The translations under genes and the position numbers were made by a program. The notes under the pieces are model-generated. The model was not told where the DNA came from and searched no databases. It saw nothing but the letters and a program-made list of their open reading frames with translations. A DNA stretch of 64,000 nucleotides, from the NCBI GenBank assembly GCA_037157565.1, contig JAZHRO010000036.1:21812501-21876500 (forward strand). Reading direction: 5' to 3'. How positions within the stretch are numbered: position 1 is the stretch's first letter; each line of letters starts with the position of its first letter. Below are positions 1 to 10,300 of this stretch, piece by piece. The DNA comes from Thalassia testudinum (lineage: Eukaryota > Streptophyta > Magnoliopsida > Alismatales > Hydrocharitaceae).

Positions 1-419
1 GGTGCCACGATGCTCAGATCGAGATGATTCCCGTGTTGCTGGACTGCGATCATTGCTCCAGATTCATCCGTAAGGTCCGATTTTCCATCTGAAACCTGTA
101 TGGATGTCACATTGCCCCCTGGCTGTTGATCTTCCTCGAACTTCGTACAATGCTACAGCTCTCCGATCTAGATGATTTCAGAGGCATTAGACTCCGATCA
201 TCATCCTAATCAGATCCATATGGTTCGATCATCCATCTGAGGCCCTGAAATAAGTCTTCTTCTCTCCTAACCATAAAAAGGACCTAATTAACCTAAAATA
301 TATACTACTCTTAATGCAGAATGATGCATGCTATGCAATATTTATAACATGAAATGCAAATCTAAGCCTAGGAACATGCATGAATAGGCATTTTAACCTA
401 AATAGATCTATCTATATCA
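1..419 (-). mobile_element. Partial LTR of the A/E family, cut by window start
   Basis: Read on the minus strand from 419 leftward, this matches the first ~400 bases of the LTR of element A (39404 onward). The first 33 positions align without a gap from the terminal TGAT, then the shared stretch TTCATGCATGTTCCTAGGC follows. The LTR start at 419 interrupts an env-like reading frame that arrives from the right. The other end and the TSD lie outside the window, so solo LTR and full element cannot be told apart. It is clearly diverged from both A LTRs, so it is a separate insertion. Confidence 0.8.
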
Positions 420-1030
420 GCAACAAAAAGGAGTGCCTTGTGTTGGTGTGAGATATAGTCAAAACCTCCGAATTTATTTAGAAGGTCCCACCCAAAAATG
501 CGAGAGAGTAATCGGGGAAGAGGTTTGAGGTTCTTGCATGGCAGGGTACCAAGATTTTTGACATATTTTTCTAGTAGGACTAATTCTTGATTGATGACTT
601 CTTAGCCATATTGCCTCAAAATGTCATTGAAGTCATTTCCCTCATTAGGGATGGCAAGAGGGGCAGAAATAGAATCAGAGTTGATATGGATTTCATGCCC
701 AAATAAATGGGTATGTAACTCAAGTTCATCATTGTTGTAGTCTTCAACAATGTTGCCATAGAAAAGTCGAACAAGATCAGGAAACACGCCAATAGTTCCA
801 ACACCAGAATAGAACTATTGGTCAAAATAGTGGAAGAGATGAAGGGTTTCAAAATGTTCCTGAAGGTTTAGATGGGAAAAGTCATTCCATACAAAGAATC
901 GAAGGCTCTTGACTTTGGCATTTGCGAAACGATGAAATCGCTATCTAGCGATGTCGCCACGCAGTTGGTCAGCCAAATAGGTGAAAGAGGAGGTGGAAGA
1001 GCCCTCGGCTTGCTTCCGACGAGGAGGCAT
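420..1030 (-). pseudogene. Env-like ORF3 of the copia element, N-terminal ~200 codons
   Basis: One frame runs from the ATG at 1030-1028 (start MPPRRKQAEG) through three in-frame stops (near 942, after FDQ near 813, and after RQYG near 602) and stays open to 420. There the A/E-like LTR begins, so the C-terminus is missing. The layout (basic, Ser-rich N-terminus, then ...RFHRFANAKV..., ...PDLVRLFYGNI..., ...LLSRIFGWDLL...) resembles the 'putative plant transposon protein' N-terminal domain found in env-like ORFs of Sireviruses. That assignment is from memory of the family. Its position just 3' of pol fits. Confidence 0.65.
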
Positions 1031-1715
1031 TTTAGGCGGGTTGGGTGGTTGGGTTTTGGAGGGAGGGGTTCGGTGTTTGAGGGTAGAACACTTGCAAAAA
1101 CAATCCCACACCAGTCATTCAACCAATAAGGCAATATAGTGCCATACATGCACACAACATTGATACTAGAAAACAACGAAAAAAATTATGTGGCAGTATG
1201 CCTTGAGGCAATACAACTTGCCATAATGTTGTGGCAATATACCTTTGAACTTAAGCCACTAAGATGTCGGCTTGAATCACTTGAGGTAATACCCTTGCCA
1301 TTAAGAACCAAAAAGATATACATTCATGCTACATAAGAAAAAGGTTCCAAGCTATAGGTTTTGTTCTAGGGTTTTAGTTCCTAGGGCAAAAATAAGCACG
1401 ATGGAAGAGGAAACCTTAAACGATTTGTTCATCAAAAAGAAGAGACAAGTTGAGGGCTTTAAAAGGACTCGAGCAAAGCAGTGGAGATGCCCTAAGGGTT
1501 TAAGAGGTTACACCCATGGAGGAGGGTCTCCAGACATGCAGACGAGGAGTGGGGGCACTCGCGTAGGAGAGCAGCTATGTCGCCAGTTGTCAAGGAGGCA
1601 GAGCGGTCGTCTAATGGCGAGATGAGTAGCACCAACTTGTAGCCGTCGCTCATCAGGTAGGAGAGAAAGGTCTTAGGGATTTTGGCATGGGGGAAGTGGG
1701 ACCTCAACGAGTGGG

Positions 1716-1723
1716 ATTTTATA
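1716..1723 (-). promoter_or_regulatory. TATA-like box downstream of the GACGTC array
   Basis: The minus strand reads GGGATATAAAATCCCAC. It lies ~105 bp downstream, in element sense, of the last GACGTC unit and ~690 bp before the env-like ATG. This spacing resembles the array and TATA arrangement in the 5' LTR. The palindromic flanks (GGGAT/ATCCC) could be chance. Promoter function is inference. Confidence 0.35.
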
Positions 1724-1825
1724 TCCCAAGGGGTTGAGTAAGTCTCCCCCTATAGTTAGGGAAATTTTCATTGCAAAACCATCTAGAGAATAGATGCGAA
1801 GCAGCAGATTTTGGCCAGATCAGAC

Positions 1826-2372
1826 GTCTGAAGATGTCATCAAATGTCGGGATTGTCCATTTGGGATTTTAACCCTTTTGATGGCATCGTCTGTTTTTAT
1901 TACCAGACGATTTACCTAACAACTAATTAAAAATTTAGACGTCTGATTTCTGCAGACATACCTCCTTAGAAAATGGTTTATTCTCCAGGTTGTCATCCGA
2001 TTTCTGTATCAGACGTTGGAACTGACATCTAAAGCTAAAATTAGACGTCTGATCTCTACAGTCAGTCCTTCCAGGATCTCACCCCAAAGCTACAGGTTGT
2101 TGTCTGATTGCTTTATCAGATGGCTTACAAGTCATCTGACTAAGTCATCAGATGTCAGAATCCAGACATCCTAGTACAAATCCTGCTGCAAAAATAGATG
2201 TTTGTCGACACACCTGGTCGACTATCCCGACATCTATGAATGATAACGAACGTCTGGAAAAGCACTTTTATCAGTTCTTCTCAGGTATAAAATCGACGTC
2301 TGTTCCATATCTTCAGACGTCGAATTTTTAAGTATAAGACATTTGTGGTATTAATCAGACGTCTGATATTGC
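1826..2372. repeat. Dispersed AGACGTCTGAT motif array, post-pol copy
   Basis: At least six GACGTC hexamers, mostly inside a longer (A)GACGTCTGAT unit, are spread over ~550 bp. Decayed versions lie between them (gatgtc, catctga), as expected from C-to-T change at CpG. The same unit fills the U3 of this element's 5' LTR (42190-42850). GACGTC is the C-box core bound by plant bZIP proteins; binding here is inferred. Confidence 0.75.
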
Positions 2373-2483
2373 GCAGAATGTGCATTTTGATATTTGAACT
2401 ATGTTTGAAGGTTCTTAACTTGGTAAAGTCAGGGCTTCTTCTATGTTCATGACAAACAAAATTCTACGAAGTCAATAAATTCT

Positions 2484-2970
2484 TCAAATATCACTTAGCT
2501 TACATATGCCTAGTTTCCTACGTATGTAACTAAAACGATCATAATTCAAAGGTTTAGTGAAAATATCAACCAATTGCAATTCAATACAAATAAATTCAAC
2601 CTCGATTTCTCCCTTAAGTTCATTATCCCTCAAAAAATGATGTCGAACATCAATATGCTTTGTACAGGAGTGATGTACGGGATTTTTCGAGAGGTTGATA
2701 GCACTAGTATTATTACATAATATTTTTATTTTATTAAATATCAAGTAAAAATCCTTCAAAGTATTTTTCATCCATATTACTTTTGAACATGCTAGAGCGA
2801 CGGCTATGCATTCAACCTCCATGGTTGATAGGGATACACTACATTGTTTCTTTAAGAACCAAGATAGTAGTGATTTGCCCAAAAATTGGCACGTCCCACT
2901 AATACTCTTCCTATCGGTGAGGCTACCTATGTAGTCTGCATTGCTATATGTGACTAAGTTGAATTGTGGA
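2484..2970 (-). pseudogene. Copia pol: RNase H domain
   Basis: C-terminal part of the copia polyprotein. The open segment 2484-2882 starts at SLLSWFLKKQ and includes SVSLSTMEVE, CNNTSAINLSKNP, KHIDVRHHFLRD and LVDIFTKPL, the usual run of copia RNase H motifs. In LSTMEVEC the usual family pattern is STTEAEY. The stop after GICKLSDI lies where the family normally ends, so it is probably the true end of pol. Further upstream the frame is broken. Confidence 0.88.
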
Positions 2971-4175
2971 CTCCTATGGTAGAATAAGCCATAATCAGCT
3001 GTGTCAACTAGATATATAAATATTCATTTTACAACATTTAAGTGTGATTGTTTAGGGTTTGATTGAAACCTAGCAGATAAGCAAGTACTAAATAAAATGT
3101 CAGGTCTATTGGAAGTTAAATACAGTAAAGACCCAATCATGCTACGATAGAGCTTTTGATCTATGGGCGTACCTGATTCGTCCAAGTCTAGGGAAGTTGA
3201 CACTCATAGGAGTGTTCTTCCCTTAACTTTTCACCATTTCAAATCTTTTCAGCATCTCCTTTGTATATTTTGATTGGCACACAAAGGTCCCGAATTCGAG
3301 TTGAGTGATTTGTAAACCCAAGAAAAACTTGAGTTCACCCGTCAAACTCATTTTGAATTCTTCCTGCATAATCTCTAAGAACTTTCTACACATAGATTCA
3401 TTAGTAGCACCAAAGATAATATCATCTACATATATTTGAACTAGTAAAATGTCTTTTCCTTTTCTTTTAATGAATAATGTGGAATCAGCTTCCCCTATAG
3501 AAAATTTTGCAATTAACAAATAGTCTTTGAGCCTCTCATACCAAGCTCTAGGAGCTTGCTTTAGACCGTATAATGCCTTGTTTAATTTATAGACAAAATG
3601 AAGCTTATCATGAGACTCAAAACCAGGAGGTTGTTTTACAAAAACTTCCTCCTTAATGAATCGATTAAGAAATGCACTCTTAATGCCCATTTGAAAGAGT
3701 TTAAAGCCAAGAAAGGTGGCATAAGCAAGATGCATGTGAATTGATTCGAGTCAAGCTACGGGAGTGTAGGTCTCATCAAAATCAATTCCTTCTTCTTGGT
3801 TGTACCCTTATGCTACCAAATGAGCCTTGTTCCGAATGACTATACCGGATTCATTCAACTTGTTTTGGAATACCCATTGGTTCCTATTACCGTTTGCCCT
3901 TTAGGTTTAGGTACTAGATCCCAAACTTCATTCCTTTGGAATTGGTTGAGTTCCTCTTGCATGGCCATCATCCAAGGTTCTTCAGAGCATGCTTCCTCGA
4001 CACTCTTAGGTTCAACTTGAGATACAAAGGCAGAGAGATCAAAAGAGCAACTAAAATGAGATCGGGTTTTAACGCCATCAAAAACACTTCCAATGACTTG
4101 ACTTTCGGGATGATCCCTTTGATATATCCAATCTTTTGGAAGATTATGGATATTGAAGTGTGGAATGTTAGACAC
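2970..4175 (-). pseudogene. Copia pol: reverse transcriptase
   Basis: Segments 3855-4175 and 3223-3735 hold the copia RT: EEPWMMAMQEELNQFQRNEVWDLV at the N-terminus, then the catalytic box YVDD at 3421-3432 followed by IIFGATN, and FFLGLQI. The YVDDIIFG form is typical of Sireviruses. The box is intact, but a stop and frameshifts split the domain between 3735 and 3855 and again after 3223. Upstream it runs into integrase. Confidence 0.88.
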
Positions 4176-4179
4176 ATCA

Positions 4180-5190
4180 ATAGAAGAATCATCTTAGAGA
4201 AAGAGTAAGGATATTCATCGAAGGAAACATGAAGGGTTTCCTCCACTATTAATGTGGTCTTGTTAAAGACCCGATATGCCTTACTACATGAAGAATAACC
4301 AATAAAGATGGCTTCTTCACCTTTGGCATCAAATTTATCTAAATTAAAGCGGGTATTCGAAACAAAGCACCGACATTCAAAAACTTTAAAATAACTGACT
4401 TTGGGTATTTTCCCATAATATAATTCAAAACAAGTTTTTCACAACCTAGATCGAATTAAGGTGCGATTTAACACATAACAAGACGTGTTAACCACCTCAG
4501 CCCAAAAGTACTTCGGTAACCCCGAGTCTATGAGTAATGTTCAAGCACACTCTTGAAGAGTACGGTTCTTTCTCTAAATCACCCCATTTTGTTGAGGTGT
4601 TAGGGGGAAAGAAAACTCATGAGCAATACCATGCTCTTAAAAAAATCATTAAACAAGGAATTTTCAAACTCGCCCCCATGATCACTACAAATGCCAGTGA
4701 TTTGGTAGCCTTTTTTAGTTTGAACCTTCCTACAAAAAATAGAAAAGATGGAAAATACTCCTTTGGATCTCAAGAAGCAGACCCATGAAAACCTTGAAAA
4801 ATCATCAACAATCATAAGGCAATGTTTGCATCCACTAAGGCTCTCACGTTTTGTTGGTCCAAACAAATCCAGGTGAAGTAGTTCTAATGGTCTTGATGTG
4901 GATATAACTTCTTTGTTTTTGAAACTATATTTCATAATTTTACCTAATTTACATGAATCACAGATAAGCTCACTTAAAAATTTTCCTTTAGGAAGACCTC
5001 GGACTAGTTCATGTTTGGCTAGTTTTTGAACTAGCTTCATATGAACATGTCCTAGTATTCTATGCTATATACTTAACTCATTATTTGCTACAAAACATTC
5101 ATAAGTGCTATCTTTATCAAATTCTACGATATAAATGTCTTTAAATGTAGTTCCCTTAATAAGGGTTTCATTGGTTGATGCATGCATAAT
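4180..5190 (-). pseudogene. Copia pol: integrase with pre-integrase zinc region
   Basis: The segment 4600-5040 carries CDSCKLGK of the pre-integrase region, then HLDLFGP with the first catalytic Asp, MIVDDFSRF, and CSDHGGEF with the second Asp. The third catalytic residue lies in the NGV-x-RKNR motif. There the expected Glu codon is a TAG stop (4574-4576 on the plus strand), so this copy could not make an active enzyme even apart from its frameshifts. Downstream, FWAEVVNT is still readable before RT. Confidence 0.87.
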
Positions 5191-5199
5191 TTCAAACAT

Positions 5200-5600
5200 T
5201 TACGGAGTAAATGCTACCATAAATCCCTTATCACAAATTTGACTAACACGTAAAAGATTATGTTTTAGTCCTTTAACTAGAGAGACATTTGAGATGGGAG
5301 AGTGAGGGTTACCTATTTTACCAAGGCCAATAATATGGCCCTTGTGGTTGTTGCCAAATGTAACTATTCCTCCATCCATAAGTTGGAGGTCCAAAAATAG
5401 GTGCTTGTCTCCCATCATGTGTTTGGAACACCTAGAGTCATCACCCATCAGCCTCCTTGATGGCGGTGGTCTCCTTGTCTTCTTTCTTGTAGACCCCTCT
5501 GCTCCTACAAAAGATCTCCGCTGGTGCCTTGGTGTTTCTATAGGTCTTTCTAATTTGAGTCGTCCATCCTTCATTTTGTATATCCAATTTTTGACATTAT
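5200..5600 (-). pseudogene. Copia pol: aspartic protease
   Basis: The segment 5200-5574 aligns with copia protease: the active-site block followed by KHMMGDKHLF, then GGIVTFGNN, GHIIGLGKIG and the tail LKHNLLRVSQICDKG. The family active site is DSG. Here it reads DSR (5431-5439 plus strand), a Gly loss that should abolish activity. The part upstream toward gag (5575-5675) has stops. Confidence 0.82.
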
Positions 5601-5674
5601 AATGTCCTTTGATCCCTACAAAACAAAGTGAAAGTTGTCTTTTTGGTATCCATTACAATGTGGATCCGTATTTG

Positions 5675-6713
5675 TTAGTGGTTTCCTTTAGAGGAGAATC
5701 CTTTTTTCGACTCACTTTGACTAGGTTTATAAAAGCCTAGTCCAAATTTACTTGATGAAGGTTTTTGATGGGCAATGAGCTTTTCCAAGTTATCTTTCAC
5801 CTTTGTAAATTTGGCTAACTCCTTAAGAAGTTGATTTGATTTTTCTTTAAGGTGATTTATCTCTATTTTCATTATGTCTAGTTTATCTTCTAGTCCGATA
5901 ATCTCCACTCTAAGTAAGCTATTCTCATCCTTTTTAAAGGAGTTTGATCTTTCAAGCACATGGATTTTGTCGAGTAATTCTTCTCTATCTAGAAATTTTT
6001 GTTCACTCATTGCCGTATACAAATCATTTGTTAATGACTCTTTTTCAATCATTAACTTTCTTATTTGCATATTAAAGGCAGTGGTTTCTTTAGTAAGAAT
6101 TAGATTCTTCTCTTCAAGATCATTGATTAATTTCTTACTCTCTAAGTTTTCTTCTTTTAGAGCTTTACTTTTGGTCTTTGTTTTCTTGAGATCTAGATAT
6201 AGTGAATCAAAAGCATCTTATAATTCATCTAAAGAATAGGAGTTTACCTCAGGCTCCACAGATTCAGATTTGGAAGCATCTTTCGTTGTCATTAGTCCCA
6301 AGCATGTCGTTTCTTCATTTGTTTCCTCCTCTTCTTCTACGGAAGTGGAGTCATCCCAAGTTGCTTGGAATGCCTTCTTCTTGAGTCCCTTGGGCATGGA
6401 GAACTTCTTGTAGTCGAAAGGCTTCTTGTATTTCTTCTCATCATCCCTTTTGAGTAAGGGAAAATCCTTCCTTATGTGACCTTTCTTGTTGCAATTATAG
6501 GAAACTAGAGGTTCTTCCTTCCTTTTCTTTCCCTTGATCTCTTTTCTATTTCTAAGAAACTTTTTAAACTTTTTAGCTAATAAAACGAATTCTTCATCAT
6601 CAATACTTACCTCATCATCCAACATAGCTTTGAAGGATACAGTCTTCTTCTTTGGCTCCGATGTGATAGATTTCTTTTTTTGCTCCATTTTTTATTCATA
6701 AGCCATAAGATTC
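5675..6713 (-). pseudogene. Copia gag, 3' part
   Basis: Continues gag from 40889 across element A; 6713 is the insertion point. Segment 6218-6688 has a Lys-rich stretch and a zinc knuckle read as SYNCNKKGHIRKDF. The canonical CX2CX4HX4C has lost its first Cys (Ser) and last Cys (Phe), near 6465-6510. Segment 5675-6070 is a strongly charged, Leu-rich coiled-coil (KESLTNDLY..., EIIGLEDKLDIMKIEINHLKEK), as is common between zinc knuckle and protease in Sirevirus gag. Confidence 0.82.
6709..6713. repeat. TSD of element A, left copy (GATTC)
   Basis: GATTC directly precedes the LTR terminus TGATGCA and recurs at 40884-40888 right after the LTR end CGACCA. Joining the flanks restores the copia gag reading around an LMAYE-like motif. 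Confidence 0.95.
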
Positions 6714-7451
6714 TGATGCAAGCACATTTATTGAGGGTAAAATGTCTATTCATGCATGTTCCTAGGCTTAGATTTGCATTACATGTTATAAATATTACAT
6801 AGCATGCATTATTCTGCATTTAGATTAGTTGTATATAATTTAGGTTAATTACATCCTTTTGTGGTTAGGCGAGAAGGATCTTTATTTCGAAGCCTCGGAT
6901 TGATAATCCAACCATACAGATCTGATCAAGATGACGATCGGAGTCCCGTAGCACCATATGCAGTCTGAGGAAGATCAACGGCCAAGGGACAAGGAGACAT
7001 AATTCAGAGCTTCAAATGATAAATCCAACTGCGTGGATGGATTCGAGTCGAAGATCATAGCCTAACAGTGTGAAAATCAACTCAATCCGACTTCTGTAGC
7101 AGCCCCTACAACAAGAACAAGATGGACGACCTAGACTGAGCCATGTGGCGCAGTCCAGGCCACTAGCACACGCACGTAGCACCGCACGCGCGCAGCAACG
7201 TGGGTGCGTTCACGGGCGCACAGGCATGTAGTGCAGCGCCAGCGCATGGGCGCGCACGCGCCTGCGGCAAGGTAGGAGTGGCACTAGCGTAGCGTGAGGT
7301 GGACTACAACGACGCATGAGCTGGACTTACAGCGACGCTTACAGCCGTCGGTAATTCATCGCATGCCAGCAAAGCCAGCTATGGGCACCAGCGAGCATGA
7401 GCTGCCTACAGCAACGTTTCTAGTGACGACCTGGATGTCATTAATGGTCCC
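6714..7451 (+). mobile_element. Element A 5' LTR, first half (U3)
   Basis: Starts TGATGCAAGC and matches 39404-40155 base for base with scattered differences. It includes a CpG- and GCA-rich stretch (7140-7300). It stops at the TSD GTCCC where B is inserted. The rest of the LTR, including the TATA box, resumes at 21277. Confidence 0.93.
7447..7451. repeat. TSD of element B, left copy (GTCCC)
   Basis: GTCCC here and at 21272-21276. The empty site is visible in A's 3' LTR as taatGGTCCCATA (~40149-40160), confirming a 5-bp duplication. Confidence 0.95.
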
Positions 7452-7486
7452 TGAATTGACGTGGCGACAACTAGGTTTTGTTACAG

Positions 7487-7499
7487 CGTTGTAGTATAG
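7487..7499 (-). promoter_or_regulatory. U5 site complementary to the tRNA-Asp 5' region (B, 3' LTR)
   Basis: In element sense it reads CTATACTACAACG, the exact complement of 13 bases near the 5' end of plant tRNA-Asp (GTCGTTGTAGTATAG, recalled). It lies 35 bp from the LTR edge that abuts the PBS in the 5' copy. See 18489-18501 and the matching sites in A, C, E and F. Confidence 0.6.
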
Positions 7500-8363
7500 C
7501 CAGTTATTGCCATCATTCACTAATATTTATTACTCGGAAAATAAAGTTCTCCCGAGGTCGAACTCAGGGAGCAAGTTGTATTCTAGGGGTACAAATTCTT
7601 ATTACAAAAATAAAGAGAGAGAGAGATGAGAATTTGGCTTCTTCTTCTCTTCTTTCTTCCTCTTTGGCTTTTGGTTTCTTCTTCTTTGTTTATCTCCTTG
7701 TGGTCTTCTTCTTCTGCCTTCTGTTCTTCAGATCTTCTTTTTACTTCTTTCTTCTGATCTTCTTCTCGTGCTCTTCTTCTGCTTTTGCTGTCAGGACGTC
7801 GTCTCTCCTTCTTTCTTCTTTTTCTTTCTGTCTTCTTTATCTGCAGCAGTGGTGATGTTCTTCTTCTTTCTTTTCTGCCTTCAGAGAGTCGTCTGATTTT
7901 CCACTCAGACGACTTAAGTCGCCGCTGCTACAGTGCCGCGCGGTGCTCCTTCCCTCAGTCTTCGTCAGCCTTCTTCTCTGCCTCGCTTGTCTTCTTCTTC
8001 TTTGCTTTTTCCTTCCTCTTTGCTTCGACCTGGCTTCTCTTCTTCCTTCAGTCTTCTTCTTCTCTTCAGCCCTTCCGCAGTCCCTTCACCTGTGCCTGCA
8101 CACTCAAAGTTCCAATCAGAGACGGCAAAACCTACTCTACCCTCCCCCCCCATGTTTCTCTCTCACAGAAGCCGCTCTTAGGAAAGCTCTCCCAGAGCAA
8201 CCGGTAATCGGGTACGCGGGTCGCGCCCGAGTCCAGGCCCACCGGCGTGCGGTGGTGGGCGAGGAGTGCAGGTCGGGCCTAGTCGGGTCGGGCCAGGTCC
8301 GCGAGGCGTGCGTGCGGACGAGGCTGGGTAGTCCGGCAGGTGAAGGGGACCTCACCCCGTGAA

Positions 8364-8415
8364 CTGAGGCGAACAGCTTAAGGCACTTTTTGCTTTAAGC
8401 GCCCGTTCGCCTCAG
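8364..8415. repeat. Long stem-loop in B LTR
   Basis: Outer arms CTGAGGCGAAC (8364-8374) and GTTCGCCTCAG (8405-8415) pair over 11 bp, and inner arms GCTTAA and TTAAGC over 6 bp, around a T-rich loop. The 5' LTR copy (about 19370-19425) has one G-to-A change in the left outer arm. It lies ~930 bp downstream of the TATA box in element sense, so a role in RNA 3'-end formation is possible but unproven. Confidence 0.6.
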
Positions 8416-9065
8416 TGGCTTTCCGAGGTGGGACTAAATGTCCCACCCCAATTTGGATGCCTGCGCGGAGGAAGCAGTGGCAGTCGAGGCGACGCGCGGG
8501 GGCTTCACGCGAGAGCTTCGCCTCAACTGCAGCCTGGCACTTCGCGAAGACGCCTCGCACTGCCTGGGAGCGTGACCTGGGCGTGGCGCACCTGGGGCAG
8601 CAGGTGAAGAAGCTGCTTTGCTTCAACAATGGCGACGGCGAGCGCAGGTACCTGCCCACAGAGAAATGGCCTCTCGGCCCAATCAGAAACGCGGAGGACC
8701 TTCGCCGTGGCACGGCGAAGGTGGTCGGGGGGTGTGCAGGCGGCGGGGCGGAGCCTAAGGGCCGCCCTAGGTCAAACTGTAGGTTGGGAGATGGGTTTGT
8801 TCGGTGGAGTTGCAGAGGGTGATTTGGGGGAAGTGGAAGGGCGGAGGTTGATCAGGGTGAGGAGGCGGAGGTTCTGCGGTGGTCGGCTAGCCGTGTGGGT
8901 TGCTGGAGTGATGGGAGCGGGTCGTCGGAGCAGGGGCCGGAGGTCGAGAAGGTGAGGGCGATTGGTCGGATCGGGGCAACAGTAAAGATGTAAAGTGAGG
9001 AAAAGGAAGAGGGGAGGAAGAGGAGGAGTTCTACCTACTTAGCAGGACGAGGAGGGGCCGGAACA

Positions 9066-9090
9066 GGCGACAGTCATATCGACTGTCGCC
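9066..9090. repeat. Perfect 10-bp hairpin in B LTR leader
   Basis: GGCGACAGTC, loop ATATC, GACTGTCGCC. In the other LTR (20073-20097) both arms are unchanged and the loop is GTATC, so the only difference falls in the loop. Confidence 0.75.
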
Positions 9091-9336
9091 GGAGAAGAAG
9101 CTGCCCAGAGGAAGGAGCGACGGCGAGGAGAGGGCTGCAGAGGCGAGCACTGGGTGCGGCGCGGCGCGGGAAGAGTAGGGGAAGGCAGCCTTGCTGCTGG
9201 TAGTGCGGCAGAACGACGAGAAGGAGGAGGGAAAAACAGCCGGAGCTGTAGGGCTTCCTGTCGGAGTGGGAAGAGAGTGAAAAGAGGGTGTTTCTCCGTC
9301 AGGACCGAGCTGACAAGAACGGCAGAGCGACGGGGG

Positions 9337-9344
9337 TATTTATA
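9337..9344 (-). promoter_or_regulatory. TATA box of B LTR
   Basis: The minus strand reads CCCCTATAAATACCCC, a strong plant TATA box. The same box recurs in the 5' LTR (plus strand tatttata near 20344). It is oriented with gag-pol. Confidence 0.8.
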
Positions 9345-9370
9345 GGGGCGGAATCAAAGAGGAGGGCGGA

Positions 9371-9389
9371 GGGAGACGACGTGTCTCCC
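9371..9389. repeat. Perfect 7-bp inverted repeat just upstream of B TATA
   Basis: GGGAGAC, loop GACGT, GTCTCCC, 27 bp upstream of the TATA box in element sense. It is present in both LTRs. The loop contains ACGT, a bZIP-type core. Confidence 0.6.
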
Positions 9390-9417
9390 TCGCCGAAGGA
9401 CGCCGGAGGAAGGAGAC

Positions 9418-9451
9418 CCATACCGTCCGTGCGTTCGCACGGCCGGTATGG
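9418..9451. repeat. 34-bp near-perfect palindrome in B U3
   Basis: Arms 9418-9433 and 9436-9451 flank a 2-base centre and pair at 15 of 16 positions (CCATACCG outside, CCGTGCG inside). The 5' LTR copy (~20425-20458) has one further mismatch. It lies ~75 bp upstream of the TATA box. Confidence 0.75.
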
Positions 9452-10265
9452 TGGGTTGCAGCGACCAGGGGGTGTTCCTGCGACGGCTGACGACTCAGGG
9501 CACCCCCATTTGACCTGGCAGGCCCTCCCCCTTACCCTGCGCGGCGCCATGCTCCGCGCAAGGTCGCCGGAGCGTGGTGCTAGCAGGTTTTGCAGGGAGG
9601 ACCTGAATGTAAAGAACGAAGAAGAGTTAGGGGCCAAAATGCGAGGGTTCAAAAGTTGAGGGCCAAAAAGTAAATAGATGAGGACCAAAATGTAAAGTTG
9701 GTCAAGAAGGTTTCTTCTTAGGCTCAAGTTTTTATACGTGACTAATTAGGACCTAAGGATTCTGATGGTGAATTTTATTTCTAGATAAAACCTTGCTTGA
9801 CCGGTCAATTTACGCAAAAACCCAAATTAAGTTATTAATTGGGCATGGTTCTCAATGTAGGTCAAAATGGATTCCGAAGGCCAAATTGAAGGTTCTAAAC
9901 CCTAGAGATTATTTTTCTATGAATTTTATAGGGTTTATTCTATTTTTACTTTGCCTCAACCCTCGTGAATTGAAGTAGGTTTGTTTTAAGGTTACAGATT
10001 ATCATTTAGTTCCTTGGAATTACTGTAGCCCTTATCAGATCATCTCACTTTCCTTCTTATTCGGTTTGTTTGACCTATGTTTGGACCCTGAATTACCCTG
10101 TATGCAGATTATATTGGTAAAATTGCATTTTTACCCCTTATGACTTGTTTTCTCCTTAAACTCAGAATTCTCTGAGTTAAGGCTTTCCTTGAGTTATGTA
10201 GGAGCTTTTATCCTTTGTATTAGGTCAAAATGAGCTAGTTATGGCTCATGATGAGGTTCTCATTA

Positions 10266-10300
10266 TACCCCCATGCCAAGCTTTTGCTAGTCCCTTAGCA
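10266..10300 (-). promoter_or_regulatory. B terminal polypurine tract with inverted repeat
   Basis: In element sense GCTAAGGGACTAGC (imperfect inverted repeat), AAAAGC, then TTGGCATGGGGGTA next to the 3' LTR. This is the expected primer for plus-strand synthesis. The same layout occurs in A, C and E. Confidence 0.8.

Larger units (their letters stand above)
1031..2483 (-). other. Spacer between copia pol and the env-like ORF
   Basis: About 1.45 kb between the RNase H stop and the env-like ATG. It holds the GACGTC array, a TATA-like box, and a GGGGGAG tract on the minus strand near 1743-1750, like the multiple polypurine tracts of Sireviruses. A 71-codon minus-strand ORF (1492-1707) follows the TATA-like box; it shows no recognisable domain and I do not call it a gene. 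No other structure seen. Confidence 0.55.
7452..10265 (-). mobile_element. Element B 3' LTR
   Basis: On the plus strand it begins TGAATTGACG and ends CTCATTA (TCATCA in the other copy). In element sense (right to left): U3, the palindromes at 9418-9451 and 9371-9389, TATA box at 9344-9337, a GC-rich leader, a long hairpin at 8364-8415, a purine-rich stretch on the sense strand (8100-7630) and U5. U5 carries the GTTCGACC block (7571-7548) and the tRNA-Asp-complementary site (7499-7487). Confidence 0.94.

Noticed and set aside
1139..1625. Plus-strand ORFs in the copia spacer
   Set aside because: Opposite to the element, no domain, and start codons in unrelated context.
7487..7499. Possible tRNA-Asp gene or pseudogene in the B LTR
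   Set aside because: Only the first ~13 bases match; no anticodon arm or T-arm follows in order. Interpreted as a primer-complementary site.
7478..8362. Overlapping Ser/Leu/Phe-rich plus-strand ORFs (and copies at 18480-19368)
   Set aside because: They lie in the CT-rich part of the B LTR, antisense to the element, in several frames at once; compositional artefacts.
8378..9727. Arg/Gly-rich ORFs in the GC-rich part of the B LTR
   Set aside because: High GC removes stop codons in all frames. Both LTR copies show them and no domain is visible.
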